A stretch of DNA of 64,000 nt, taken from Draconibacterium aestuarii (GTDB taxonomy: Bacteria > Bacteroidota > Bacteroidia > Bacteroidales > Prolixibacteraceae). Location of the stretch: positions 1 through 64,000 of the forward strand of contig JAPOHD010000005.1 in NCBI GenBank assembly GCA_026671195.1, in the 5' to 3' direction. The translations under genes and the position numbers were made by a program. Each line of letters begins with the position of its first letter. The first letter of the stretch is position 1. Positions 1-10,600 of the stretch are shown here, piece by piece. The notes beneath the pieces were generated by a model, which was given only the letters and a program-made list of their open reading frames with translations, had not been told where the DNA came from and did not search any database.

Positions 1-54
1 TCAGCTATTAAGCCAGAAAACAAGCCAGAAAAGTTTGAATCGCAACTAAAGTGA
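1..54 (+). CDS. possible 3' end of a plus-strand gene (partial)
   Basis: Frame 1 is open from the window edge to a TGA at 52-54 and reads as a charged, lysine/glutamate-rich tail ending in SQLK. This is the composition expected of a protein C-terminus, but only 17 codons are visible and no family can be named. It would run tail-to-tail with the truncated rhamnosidase fragment ending at 108. It may equally be chance. Confidence 0.22.
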   Translation, partial: SAIKPENKPEKFESQLK

Positions 55-107
55 CCAAAAATTTGCACTAAAAATCCAATTCTTTATTGAGAATTACTCA
101 TTTTAAA

Positions 108-1085
108 TCAACTTGCGGATTTAAGGTCTATACGCGGGGCAGATGAAATGACAAGATCAGTCAAACCACTTCCTTCCCTGTAATTACTGATAATCAAACG
201 AAAACTTTTGTTTGTAACCTCGGGTAACGAAACCACTACCGGCGCATATGGTTCAAAACCAACATTTAATGAAGAATTGGAACGATCTATCTCAAATTCC
301 GATATTGTACGAAATGCTCCGTTTGTTTCTTTTACCTGAAAAATGGCATTGGCTTTAAACTTCTTTTCAGTTGTTCTGATTAATAAACTACGTGCAATTA
401 ACGGCTCCTTTGCCGTTACATCGATTGTAAAAGTATCTCCCTTAGGAAAATCAATACCTGTTTTTTTATTACCATCAAAAACCCGTTTCAGATGAGTTAT
501 TTTAGGTATCGAAGTTATTTCTGCATTCGTAGTATTCAACACGAACTTATCTTCTTTGGAAACCGGATAAGCCAGAGTTTTTACATCCTGAAAAAAATCG
601 GTGGGTTTATCTAATTTTAGATTTATTTTTTTCGGACCACTTACACGAAGTTCTGAAGTTGCCAAATAACGCATGGCTTCTTCCGGTTTAACCCATGGCC
701 CGCCGGATTGGCTCCATCCCGGTGAATTAAAAATACCGATGTCGATATTTAAGTCTGTTGCCGTCTTCAATGCAACATGCAGGATATCCCACCATACATC
801 GCTAAACATTTTCACATTTCCTTCGGGAACATTATCCAGACCTATATTTCCAATAAAAGCCCTCGTAATGCCAGCCTTTTTCATGGCATAAAGATCTTTT
901 TCTACACCTTCTTTTGAAATATGGTCTGAAATCCAGAGCCAGTAAACGCCAATTTGAATAGAATCGGGAGGTGTTACAAAACCACTTTCCAGATTATTAT
1001 TTGATCTTTTATACTCGTTAGTTGAGCAGGACATAACGGTTTGTAAAGCAAGAAGAATTAAAGCCAGCTGAAAAATTTTTCTCAT
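108..1085 (-). pseudogene. GH106-type alpha-L-rhamnosidase, N-terminal fragment
   Basis: The 325-aa product starts with a lipoprotein signal (lipobox VMSC, Cys20). It then shows the N-terminal signature of GH106 alpha-L-rhamnosidases: a GVYWLWISDHIS segment, KDLYAMKKAGITRAFIGN, and a GIFNSPGWSQSGGPW segment near residue 120. GH106 enzymes usually run to about 900-1100 residues. Here the frame stops just after an SSAPRI motif, and none of the three frames in the remaining 107 bases continues the family. So most of the protein, including part of the catalytic region, is missing. It is the last gene of the carbohydrate locus. Full-length relatives release L-rhamnose from pectic or other rhamnose-containing glycans in the periplasm or at the cell surface. 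I read this as a truncated pseudogene, or one side of a rearrangement. A working short protein is unlikely. Confidence 0.72.
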
Positions 1086-1274
1086 GATAGACTCAGGTAT
1101 TGATGTTGGTTTATTTATAATAAATACAATAAAATAAGAATTCCAACTACACTCATCCTGCCCTGCCCCCTTTAACAGTAGTATTCAGATTCTTTAAAAC
1201 AAAAATATACCTTATTTCTAATATAGGTTGAGTTTTGCCTTTAAAAGACTTTGATAACAAAAGACTTTGACACA

Positions 1275-1314
1275 AAAAAAAATCCTAAAAGTCAGGTACC
1301 TTTAGGATTTTTTG
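1275..1314 (-). terminator. rho-independent terminator of the FAD oxidoreductase gene
   Basis: An A-rich/T-rich hairpin has arms reading AAAATCCTAAA and TTTAGGATTTT around an 11-base loop, with runs of A and T on both sides. It lies about 60 bases downstream of the minus-strand gene ending at 1372 and could act in both directions. Confidence 0.75.
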
Positions 1315-1371
1315 ATTGGATAATAAAGCAATTCAACGCCGCAGCTGAACAATGCTATTATCTGATCGTTT

Positions 1372-3153
1372 TTAGTGCTTAAACTTTTCTCCTGTTTTTA
1401 TTTTATCCAGCCTTTGTCTCATGGTGTTTAAATGATTTTTGTACACATCGCGCGGTGTACAGTTATTTTCGTTACAAATTACTGCTGCATACCCAACAAC
1501 CACTCCCATTTGAGTGGTGGTGTGCATTACACGCGGACTACCCAAACCAACATGAGTAGCAGAGAAACAACGCCCGGCCATAAAGAGGTTATCAATGTCT
1601 TTGGAATAAAGGCATCGGTACGGAATTTTATATTGTTCAATCTTTCTAAAATCGGCGTAAGTAATAAAATCATATTCTCCTCCTTTGGGATAATGAATAT
1701 CAATTTCGCGCACTTCCTCCACAAAACCGTCTTCAAAGTCGGGGTGGTTAATCACATCGCTTTCTTTCAAAATATAATCACCCATAATCCTGCGCGATTC
1801 TCTTCGACCAGCAACATAAGCCATCCATTTCAATTTTAGATCGGCATTTTTAGGATCCTGCTTTACATTATACCAGTTCCCGTATATAGCACGAAAAAGA
1901 TGGTCACGAATTTCTTCAGCATCATAAATGGTATTCATTAACAATCCGTACTCCCAAAACCATTCTCCTCGTGTAGCATTGTAATCTTTTGCTACATCCA
2001 TAGCCCATGGTACTTCCTGCCAACCTACGTTCAGTTTATTTTCCGGATCGGTTTTTGAATCGGATTCAATCTTTACAGAATTCCAAAGCAAGGAGTTTCC
2101 CATGGTCATTCCATCTGGTTTTTCAGGAGCCATCGACTCGCCAAAATCATCACGCGATTCGCGTCCCATTCGAACCTCGCAGCCAGCCCAGTAGCCAATC
2201 CACCCATCGCCAGTTGCATCGACAAACAGGGGTGCTTCAAAACGAGTTTCCTGATGGGTATGCGTATCAAAACAGTCGACACTTTTAATTTTATTTCCTG
2301 TTTTGGTTACACTATTGGCCCGAGTATTGGCAAAAACAGTAATGTTATTCTCTGCCCGAACCACACTCTCAATGTTCTCAGTAGCTGGAATCGCCCCTGC
2401 ATCACCATTTGGATAATGGTCAGTGCCCAATTCTTCCACGATATCGTACACTTTTAAGCCAAGTGTATGCACCCTAATCTCCTTACTTGCATTTCCGCCA
2501 AGAACAGGCCGGTCGTTGATTAATGCCACTTTTAATCCCTGGCGTGCTGCTGCAACTGCAGCTCCGCATCCGGCAAGTCCTCCACCCACAACAACCAGGT
2601 CAAAATCGGCCTCAATTTTTGGAGGTGGCATTCCCAACTTTTCTTTACGCCAGCTTGTCATCTCCTCCAATTCAACCGGTGGATGATCGTTTTTATCTTT
2701 CGAAAAGTAAATGGCGTCGCAGCGGCCTTCAAAACCGGTTTCATCTTTTAACTCCAACAAGATTTTTTTTGAATTGTCTACTTTAATCCTGCCTGCTGCA
2801 ATCCATTGCCAACCGTTGTTTACACCAAAGGTTTTGTTAAACTCATCCCCATCGAAAACAACTTTAAAAGTTCCCGGTGTTTCCTGACGACTTGGAATCC
2901 AATCCATAGTGCGCACCCAAAAATAATACCTGCCGCTTTCGGGGAAAGTTACCTTTGTTTTTGCGTTTTCAACTGGTTCACCCATTCCGTGTGCCAGTAA
3001 ATAAGGAGATCCCATCGATGGTATAAACTGTTGATCAACCACCCAACCTCCTTTCTCATCAAAACTTTCTGTTTCAACAAGTACAGATGGTGTTTGAGCT
3101 AAAAGAACATTGACAACTACAGTTAAAAATATAAGAGATAAGATTTGTTTCAT
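1372..3153 (-). CDS. secreted FAD-dependent oxidoreductase with N-terminal beta domain
   Basis: The 593-aa protein has a Sec signal peptide (first ~20 residues, ending LLAQ). Residues ~22-155 form a carbohydrate-binding-like beta domain with YYFWVR and an aromatic-rich strand pattern. A Rossmann FAD-binding start follows, with the dinucleotide motif GGGLAG at 190-195 and a conserved GGNASKE segment after it. The C-terminal part contains DNLFMAGRCFSATH, typical of the FAD_oxidored family (PF12831). Enzymes of this family occur often in Bacteroidota and Planctomycetes glycan loci, but their substrates are mostly unproven. Its place between a lipoprotein and a rhamnosidase fragment suggests oxidation of a sugar or uronate released by the locus. 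The exact reaction cannot be read from sequence. Confidence 0.85.
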   Translation of the reverse strand: MKQILSLIFLTVVVNVLLAQTPSVLVETESFDEKGGWVVDQQFIPSMGSPYLLAHGMGEPVENAKTKVTFPESGRYYFWVRTMDWIPSRQETPGTFKVVFDGDEFNKTFGVNNGWQWIAAGRIKVDNSKKILLELKDETGFEGRCDAIYFSKDKNDHPPVELEEMTSWRKEKLGMPPPKIEADFDLVVVGGGLAGCGAAVAAARQGLKVALINDRPVLGGNASKEIRVHTLGLKVYDIVEELGTDHYPNGDAGAIPATENIESVVRAENNITVFANTRANSVTKTGNKIKSVDCFDTHTHQETRFEAPLFVDATGDGWIGYWAGCEVRMGRESRDDFGESMAPEKPDGMTMGNSLLWNSVKIESDSKTDPENKLNVGWQEVPWAMDVAKDYNATRGEWFWEYGLLMNTIYDAEEIRDHLFRAIYGNWYNVKQDPKNADLKLKWMAYVAGRRESRRIMGDYILKESDVINHPDFEDGFVEEVREIDIHYPKGGEYDFITYADFRKIEQYKIPYRCLYSKDIDNLFMAGRCFSATHVGLGSPRVMHTTTQMGVVVGYAAVICNENNCTPRDVYKNHLNTMRQRLDKIKTGEKFKH

Positions 3154-3294
3154 TGGAATTTATTTTAATCAAATTTAGTTTCTTTTTAGCTTTATCTTTT
3201 TAATAACCGAATAGAAATCACCTTTATTTATTGATTTATACTACGCTATATTCCCACGTGATCCATTTGGAACGATTTACCGTTTATTACTAGC

Positions 3295-5760
3295 CTAATT
3301 ATACAACAGGTAAGTAGTTGCTGTACAATCTTTATCGGTTACAAACCTTATCCACCGTGCCTGAAAATTTTCAGGGAACTCAAATTTAAAAGTTTCACCG
3401 GGTTGGACTGTAACTTTCTTATAAACCATCCACGGGCCATGTCCAATGGGTTCAACTTCGATATTAAATGAAACCGGCACCCCGGATTCATGTGAAATTT
3501 TCAGCGCTTTTTTATCGTAATGACTGATCAAATAAGGATCGGAAGGAACGCCTTTTTTAACAACCGACTTAAACCATGGACCACCATGTCCGGTGGGTTT
3601 ACCCATTTCCCAAAGATCGTCAATGGCACCAACCCACACAGCAGCTTGACCATCATCAGAACAAACAATATGTTCTCCTGCTTTTACATTGGGATTTAAT
3701 CCTGTCATCACCAACAAGCCGCGATACGATGCATAATCATGAATTCTGAAACCATGCGATGCAACGGGGCGGATTTTTGCAAAACCATCCGCATTTTCAG
3801 CCGGAAGTTCGTAAAAAGTTCCGGAACAATTAAAAAGATCCCGCTCGGTAGCTACCTCGCGGCAAATACGAAGTTGTGCATGAGTTGTTAATTTCTCATA
3901 GGTATCGTTTCCAAGTGGTAAACGCCACCGGCGATTCTGATCATCGACAACTAAAACCGATGCCTCTTCAAATTTGACGACATTCTCCGGTATCGCAAAT
4001 CTTTCCTTGATAAATGCATTGGTTTCTGCATCCTCTTTTGGAACCAGATTTAAAGCTGCATCCAATTCGTAATACCCGGTTTCGGTCGCCAATCCGTTTT
4101 CAAACTTCATTGCCGAAACTCCCAAGGCACGACGATCGTCACCCAGCCCATAAATCAAACCTCCAAGGGCTTTTGGTTCATCCACTTTTGCAAGTCCCTT
4201 AAACAAGGTAGCCGCTTGTGTTTTTCGCTCATCAGCATTAGAATAATTAAAACTTACAGTAGCTGTTGTATTCGAATTTACATTCACACGAATCCACTCT
4301 CCAGTTTCCGAATCACCGAAAACAACATTTGCTGATGTGCCTGCCTTTACTTCAATCGATTTTAATTTCTCCCAGTTTCGATTCCCGCTTTTATCCACTT
4401 CGAAAATAAATGTTACGTCTTTGGTTCCGTCATTTTTGATCCAGGCCGAACGTTTTATCCAACCGGCAAAAAGCATAGGTTCAGAAGGTGTTTGTGCACT
4501 TACTTCATCGTTTAACCAGACGGCACCCGTTGCTGTATTTGGTCCCAGTTGATCCGGTTTTTCAAGTGAAGTAAACCACAAATTTGAATTGGATTGTCCG
4601 GGTCCCTCAATATTCCCTTTTTGCTTTCTTTTATTCAAAAATTCCCTCTGCGCCGAATCGTCGCAACCAAAAATCAAACGGTTATTCCAACGGGTGTAAT
4701 CGCCAATTACTTTTAAATAAGCTGACCGCGGACGGATTCCGGCCGAATTATCTGCAGTAAATCGTTCGGGAAACTTCCAGAACATGCCATGCATTGTCAT
4801 TAAATAATCAGGATTTTCGTTGGTGCCAACGTCTCGAATTCTTGGCCATTCGGTATTCCATCCATGCGCTCCATCGTAACTATGACTGGCTTTTGGCAAA
4901 CGAAAAAAGTTCCAGCCTGTTTCAGGATTACGAACACCCAGAATAACCGATTTATGATCCCAGCCCGTTGCCCAAATCGGATCGGTTTCCGGATTTGGAT
5001 TTCCATGTATTCCTCCAGGACCGGTAATTTCTACAAACTGATTTCTTCGTTCAATTTTCCAATTCTTACCATCCCATTCAGCCAGGACACCAGCCTCAAT
5101 ATCAAATTGTTTTGTAGCTTGTGGAGTAGCCTCTCCATTATTTGAATATACCATGACTCCCTGCCCGGAATACAATCCTTTACCGTGAGCGCCAACCAAT
5201 AACTCTGCGGCCTGCACCATATCACCTTTCTTTTGGGTAAGATTCCCATCCTTATACAATTCCGTAACTTCAAGATTATGAACATCAACCTCATAAAATC
5301 CTTCTTCCATGGTTCCGTAGTAGATTTTATTGACAGGATCAGTTAAATGCCGGGCATTTCCTGTATGACGTCCAACCATTTCAGAATAAGGAATTACTCT
5401 AACATTTCTTTCTGCATCTATCACATAAGGCCCGATAAAAAGCTGATTACTTTCTTTATGTATCATACGATTTGCCGGTGTACCACCGATACTTTCCTCT
5501 CTCACAATTTGTTCAAGATTGGGAGTTATTTCGTATAATTTATCTGATGATCCATGAGGCAAATGCGGACCATAAGTAATTACCCATAAACGATCGGCCC
5601 AGGGCACCACTGCGCCGGTTCCACACTCACCTTCTTTGTTATAATAAGCCAGTTGAGGATAAATTCCGCTCACCTGAACCGGTTTTTCTTTTATCTCTTT
5701 TTGGGGCTGACACGACGTTGCCAGGGCCAAAACCATAAACAATAAAGTAACTTTTAACAT
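3295..5760 (-). CDS. large lipoprotein of unknown function, glycan-locus associated
   Basis: I do not recognise the family. The 821-aa product begins with a lipoprotein signal (lipobox ATSC, Cys17), so it should be membrane-anchored and probably surface- or periplasm-facing. The first ~330 residues contain repeated short blades with DRLWVITYG, NQLFIGPYV and KIYYGTMEEG, which look like a beta-propeller. A beta-sandwich-like stretch follows at ~430-520, with a second propeller-like half to ~700. The C-terminal ~100 residues (from DPYLISHYDKKALKIS) look like a further beta-rich module ending in RWIRFVTDKDC. It lies downstream of the SusD gene after a 225-base gap holding a terminator, so it may have its own promoter. 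A glycan-binding or glycan-cleaving role is inference from context only. Confidence 0.7.
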   Translation of the reverse strand: MLKVTLLFMVLALATSCQPQKEIKEKPVQVSGIYPQLAYYNKEGECGTGAVVPWADRLWVITYGPHLPHGSSDKLYEITPNLEQIVREESIGGTPANRMIHKESNQLFIGPYVIDAERNVRVIPYSEMVGRHTGNARHLTDPVNKIYYGTMEEGFYEVDVHNLEVTELYKDGNLTQKKGDMVQAAELLVGAHGKGLYSGQGVMVYSNNGEATPQATKQFDIEAGVLAEWDGKNWKIERRNQFVEITGPGGIHGNPNPETDPIWATGWDHKSVILGVRNPETGWNFFRLPKASHSYDGAHGWNTEWPRIRDVGTNENPDYLMTMHGMFWKFPERFTADNSAGIRPRSAYLKVIGDYTRWNNRLIFGCDDSAQREFLNKRKQKGNIEGPGQSNSNLWFTSLEKPDQLGPNTATGAVWLNDEVSAQTPSEPMLFAGWIKRSAWIKNDGTKDVTFIFEVDKSGNRNWEKLKSIEVKAGTSANVVFGDSETGEWIRVNVNSNTTATVSFNYSNADERKTQAATLFKGLAKVDEPKALGGLIYGLGDDRRALGVSAMKFENGLATETGYYELDAALNLVPKEDAETNAFIKERFAIPENVVKFEEASVLVVDDQNRRWRLPLGNDTYEKLTTHAQLRICREVATERDLFNCSGTFYELPAENADGFAKIRPVASHGFRIHDYASYRGLLVMTGLNPNVKAGEHIVCSDDGQAAVWVGAIDDLWEMGKPTGHGGPWFKSVVKKGVPSDPYLISHYDKKALKISHESGVPVSFNIEVEPIGHGPWMVYKKVTVQPGETFKFEFPENFQARWIRFVTDKDCTATTYLLYN

Positions 5761-5931
5761 GTTCTAATTCTTAATAAAGGTTATTACTGATAGAATGCCG
5801 GTGTTGTAATTTTGTACTATTCAAAAGTTAATTTGTATTTCTTTTTATACCGTTGAAAATATACATAAATCGTTTTTAAGAATACCTTAAAACATTTGAA
5901 AATAAATTGTTTATAACATCCCTATAAGTCT

Positions 5932-5962
5932 AAAAAAAAAGCCCGCCGGAAAAGGCAGGCTC
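5932..5962 (-). terminator. rho-independent terminator after susD
   Basis: On the minus strand a GC-rich stem (GCCTGCC with GGCGGGC, loop TTTTCC) is followed by a run of eight or more T. It lies directly after the stop codon of the SusD gene and closes the susC-susD transcript. Confidence 0.88.
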
Positions 5963-5985
5963 TAATTTATAATCTAACTAAACTA

Positions 5986-7686
5986 TTAATAACCATCGTT
6001 CTGGATGAGATTTTCGTTAATTAAAATCTCTTTAGAAGGTATTGGCCATAAATATTGCTTACTGGCATCGAAGGTCCTTAGTCCCAACAGTTTTATTAAA
6101 CCTGCATTATACATTGAAGTAAAGTCGGCAATTCCATCTTCGTCAATTTCAGGTGTATCTGGAAAAAACCACAGACCCGGATTAATCACTTTCTCTCTTA
6201 AATCATCAACGTCAAGCATTCCGTAATTTGGGATATTTAATACTTTCTCAGCCAACTTCCACCGAATAATATCCATGTATCGAATGCCTTCAAATGCAAA
6301 TTCCATTCTTCTTTCAATACGAAGCATTTTTCTCAGTTCGGCCTGGTCGGTAATTGTTACAGCAGGATAAGAGGCAACATCGTCGGCACTAACTTTATAT
6401 GCACGTGCACGTACCTGGTTTATTGCATCCAAAACGGTATCGTCAATATCGTTCAACTCAATCTTCGCTTCAGCATACATTAACAATACATCGGCATAAC
6501 GAATGATAATTCGATCCGGATCAGTTTTATAATCATCCGACCAATCTTCATCTACACCTTTTTTCCAAACTAATCCATTATATGATGCATATTGAGCATT
6601 GGAACGCGTATCATTGTTTTTCACATATTTTCCCGAGTTGAAATTAAATACATTCAACGAATCAGGGTGAGGTTGGTAAATAAACCCCAGGTGTTTGGTT
6701 TGAAACTCAACAATGGTTTCAGTACATCTTGGATCGCGGTTTTCAAATGGACTCTTTGGGTTGTAAAGTGGTGATTCGTCAATTGGTAAACCGTCGGTGC
6801 AAAGAAACGAGCACAACAACTCCCACGAAGGGTCTTTTGCTGCCCAACCACCAGAATTACGTGTAATGTAATTTTTACAATCAGTAAATGCGACGTCCAA
6901 TTCTACCGAGCGTGGTATTACAAGTATCGTTTCATCAGAATTTTTAGTTGATGATAAAAATAACTTTCCGAAATCAGAAAATAATACATATTCATCCAAA
7001 TCCATACAAGCTTTAGCTGCATCGCGTGCTACTGCGTAATCGCCCATATAAAGAGCTATTCTTGCTTTCATGGCCAATGCAGCACCTTTTGTTGCATGTT
7101 GGTTTTCCAAATTCCCATAACTTACAGGTAAATAAGTAGCAGCAAAGTCATAGTCATCGTAAACAGCCTGAAGTATCTCTTCTTTATCGGTTTGTCCCAT
7201 TGTAAACGATTCTTCCAGATCGATAATAGTGGAAGAGAACACAACATCGCCCCAATGCGAAATTAAACGGGCGTATTGTGCAGCTCTGTTAAACCGTGCA
7301 TCTGCCTTATACTGGTTCAATTTATTTTCCGAAATCTCATCCGTAATTTCGTCAAGGTTCTGTATAAGGGTGTTGGCACGCGTTATTACTTTATAAGTAC
7401 GCGCCCACCAGGTTCCAACGGTACCATCTTCACTGGTCATTGTTCCCCCGGTTATTGAATTGGTTGTTCCCCGGTAAATCCAGTCGTCTGTCCATTGGTC
7501 CTCATCTACAGACCAGAATACATCGCGGTATAAGTCGTTTAAAGACATCTCAATCTCGGTTTCGTCAGAGTACCAGTTTTCACTTGATCCTTCCGATAAC
7601 GGGTTTAAATCCAGATCTACACATGCGGTAAATACCAGCAGCATTACAAGTGAGTATATTATTCTTATTTTCATAATTGCTTGCAT
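5986..7686 (-). CDS. SusD/RagB-family glycan-binding lipoprotein
   Basis: The 566-aa lipoprotein has lipobox FTAC, followed by the typical SusD opening (DLDLNPLSE, then EIEMSLNDLYRDVFW). The C-terminal RagB/SusD region contains the hallmark RIERRMEFAFEGIRYMDIIRW at about 450-470. SusD proteins sit as a lid over the SusC barrel and deliver oligosaccharides. The ATG at 7686 abuts the SusC stop codon; an alternative ATG at 7674 gives a shorter signal peptide, and either is plausible. It is translationally coupled to the upstream SusC gene, and the pair is controlled by the ECF sigma/FecR genes just upstream. Confidence 0.95.
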   Translation of the reverse strand: MQAIMKIRIIYSLVMLLVFTACVDLDLNPLSEGSSENWYSDETEIEMSLNDLYRDVFWSVDEDQWTDDWIYRGTTNSITGGTMTSEDGTVGTWWARTYKVITRANTLIQNLDEITDEISENKLNQYKADARFNRAAQYARLISHWGDVVFSSTIIDLEESFTMGQTDKEEILQAVYDDYDFAATYLPVSYGNLENQHATKGAALAMKARIALYMGDYAVARDAAKACMDLDEYVLFSDFGKLFLSSTKNSDETILVIPRSVELDVAFTDCKNYITRNSGGWAAKDPSWELLCSFLCTDGLPIDESPLYNPKSPFENRDPRCTETIVEFQTKHLGFIYQPHPDSLNVFNFNSGKYVKNNDTRSNAQYASYNGLVWKKGVDEDWSDDYKTDPDRIIIRYADVLLMYAEAKIELNDIDDTVLDAINQVRARAYKVSADDVASYPAVTITDQAELRKMLRIERRMEFAFEGIRYMDIIRWKLAEKVLNIPNYGMLDVDDLREKVINPGLWFFPDTPEIDEDGIADFTSMYNAGLIKLLGLRTFDASKQYLWPIPSKEILINENLIQNDGY

Positions 7687-10600
7687 TTAAAATTTAACAG
7701 AAACACCAAAAATATACGACGCAGTTATAGGATAACCGGTTCCTGACACTTCCGGATCCCATCCTTTTGGATATTTATTGAGTGAGAATATATCCGAAAA
7801 ACTTCCGTAAATACGGATATTGTTGATATTTATCTTCTCGCTAACTACTTTCGGGATGTTGTATCCCAGGGTCATGTTTTTCAAACGGACGTATCTACCG
7901 TTAAACATCCAGTAGTCAGACATAGCATAGTTATTACTGGCATTGTTATAGGTTAAACGAGGATATTCCACGCTCCTATTTTGTTGGTCTGTGTTATAAA
8001 CACTCCAATAGTTGTCATCGATAATTTGCTGAACACTTCCCCAGTTCTCATACAGCGGTCGCACCATCATGGTATTCATCCTGACATTTTGTTTTCCAAC
8101 TCCTTGAAACACCATCGACAGATCGAAGTTTTTATAGCCCAACCGAATATTCCCTCCGTACATATACCGTGGCAAAGAACCTCCCAGTAACTGGCGGTCA
8201 TAGTCTGCTGAAATGATCCCGTCAGGTACGCCATCAGGTCCACTGATATCTTTATATTTTAAATCTCCGGGAGCAACATTCGAATTAAGAACGGCAGAAT
8301 TATCTACTTCCTCTTGCGTTTGGAAAATACCTTCAGAAACATAACCGTACCATTCGTTGAATTCACTACCTTCGAATTTTACCTGGTCGCCAAGAAATTG
8401 AATTCCTCCCAAGTCACCCATTTCAGATTTAAAATCAGATACGTTTGCCGACACCGAATAGGTAAAATCCCCAACTCTATCGTTCCATGCAAGTTCCAGT
8501 TCCCAACCTTTTGTATCCATCATTCCGGTGTTTTGATCCGGGTTATCGAAACCGATGTAATCAGGAATCTCCAGTTCCAATAACATGTCTTTGGTTTTCT
8601 TTTTATAATAATCAGCTGTTATATGAAAGTGGTTATCAAAAAGTACCGCATCAAAACCAATATCCAACGATTCGGTTGTTTCCCACGAAATATCTTTAAT
8701 GGCATATGCCCACTGCGCGGCGGTTTGGGAAGAAATAACATTATTCCCCTGGTAAAAGAGTGCACTTGAAAATCCGATAGTAGATTGATAGGGATAATTT
8801 CCAATACGCTCGTTACCCAAACTTCCCCACGAAGCCCGAAGTTTAAGGAAAGAAAGAACGGGAACATCCTGCATAAATGACTCTTCGGAGATTACCCAAC
8901 CTGCAGAAAATGAGGGGAAGGCTCCCCAACGATAGTCTTTGGCAAAACGAGATGAACCATCGTAACGAATATTTCCCTGTAAGAAATACCTGTTATTGTA
9001 GTTGTACATTACGCGGCCAAAATAAGAACGATACGCATTTTCATAGGCATTTCCACCATTACTAAGGAAATTCTCGTTTCCCAAGTCAAGATAGGGATAT
9101 GATGAAAGTTCAAGTTGGTCACTCGAAGCACCTAAATCTTCATAAAACGCGGTATAATCTTCGTAACCGGCCATCAGGTTGAAGTTGTGATTACTTAATG
9201 ATTTTGTATAGTTAATAAGGAATTGTTTGGTAATATTGTAATTGTCGTTACGCGATTCATTCAATTTGGTTGATGCCGACCACTGCAAAGTTCCAACATA
9301 AGTATTCGGATCATCGTAATCAGTATACTCTACCTTTTTCAAAAATTGTTTTCCCTTATTATAATTGAACTGCGGCGAGACAACAGCCGACAGTTTCAAT
9401 CCTTCCAATGGAATGAAATCAAGTGCAATTTTACCTCCAACCTGGTTATTCCAGTTGTTTTTGTAGCCTCCATATTTATATTGACCGTATATATTATTGC
9501 CAGATTTTCCTTCTGCAATCAAACCATTCGACCAAACTGCAGCATAAACCGGAGCTGAAATCCGCATGTCGTACATTGGCTCTCTACTTGGATTGGTTGA
9601 CAGAGATCTTTTAGCATAAAAATCAACTGAAGCAGATAAATATTTATTTATGGTAACATCGTTATTAAAACGTGCAGTTAGTCTTTCATATTTGCGGCCT
9701 TCATACAAACCGTCAGTTTCGTCGTACGATAAAATTACTTTGGTCTTTATTACTTTTGATCCGGCTGTTATACCAATTGTGTGGCTTTGACGTGGAGCCT
9801 TGTCTTTTAAAATAAGATCAACCCAGTCGGTATTTGGATAAAGATCCGGATTCTCTGCATTCAGCGATGCATAGTTGTTAATTACATCTTCACCATAAGT
9901 TGGGAATTCGCCACCTTCATTATTCCCGTTATCGTTCCAACGTAATTCGTTCACTACTTCCATATACCGAATAGCATCCACATATTCAGCCATTTCTGTA
10001 GGTTTCTCAAAACCATATTCAAAATTGTAATCCAACGACAAGTCGCCTGATTTAGCTCTTTTGGTGGTTACCAGGATAACACCGGCGGCAGCGCGCGAAC
10101 CGTAAATTGATGCAGAGGCCGCGTCTTTTAACACTGATATATTTTCAATATCATTTGGATTGACGTCGTTTATACTTCCCACAGGTACACCATCAACAAT
10201 TACCAAGGGATTACTATCGCCAATTGAAGTTATACCACGGATACGGATTGTTGCAGACGATCCGGGAGCATTATTGTTACGTGTTACCATAACTCCTGCC
10301 ATAGCACCTTGCAAAGCCTGCGAAACCTGCGTTGTACTCCGCTCCGAGATGACTTCTCCCTTCACAGATCCAACTGCACCGGTTAGATCAGATTTCTTAA
10401 TTGTACCGTATCCAATTGCAATCACCTCTTCAATTCCAATGGATTCTTCTTCTAAAACTAGATCAAATACTGTTTGCGATCCAATCGAAATTTCTTGTGT
10501 TTTCATTCCTACAAATGAGAATACAAGTGTTTCGGCTCCCGCCTCTACATTTAAATCAAATGTTCCATCAGCATTTGTAACCGTACCGTTTGAAGTACCT

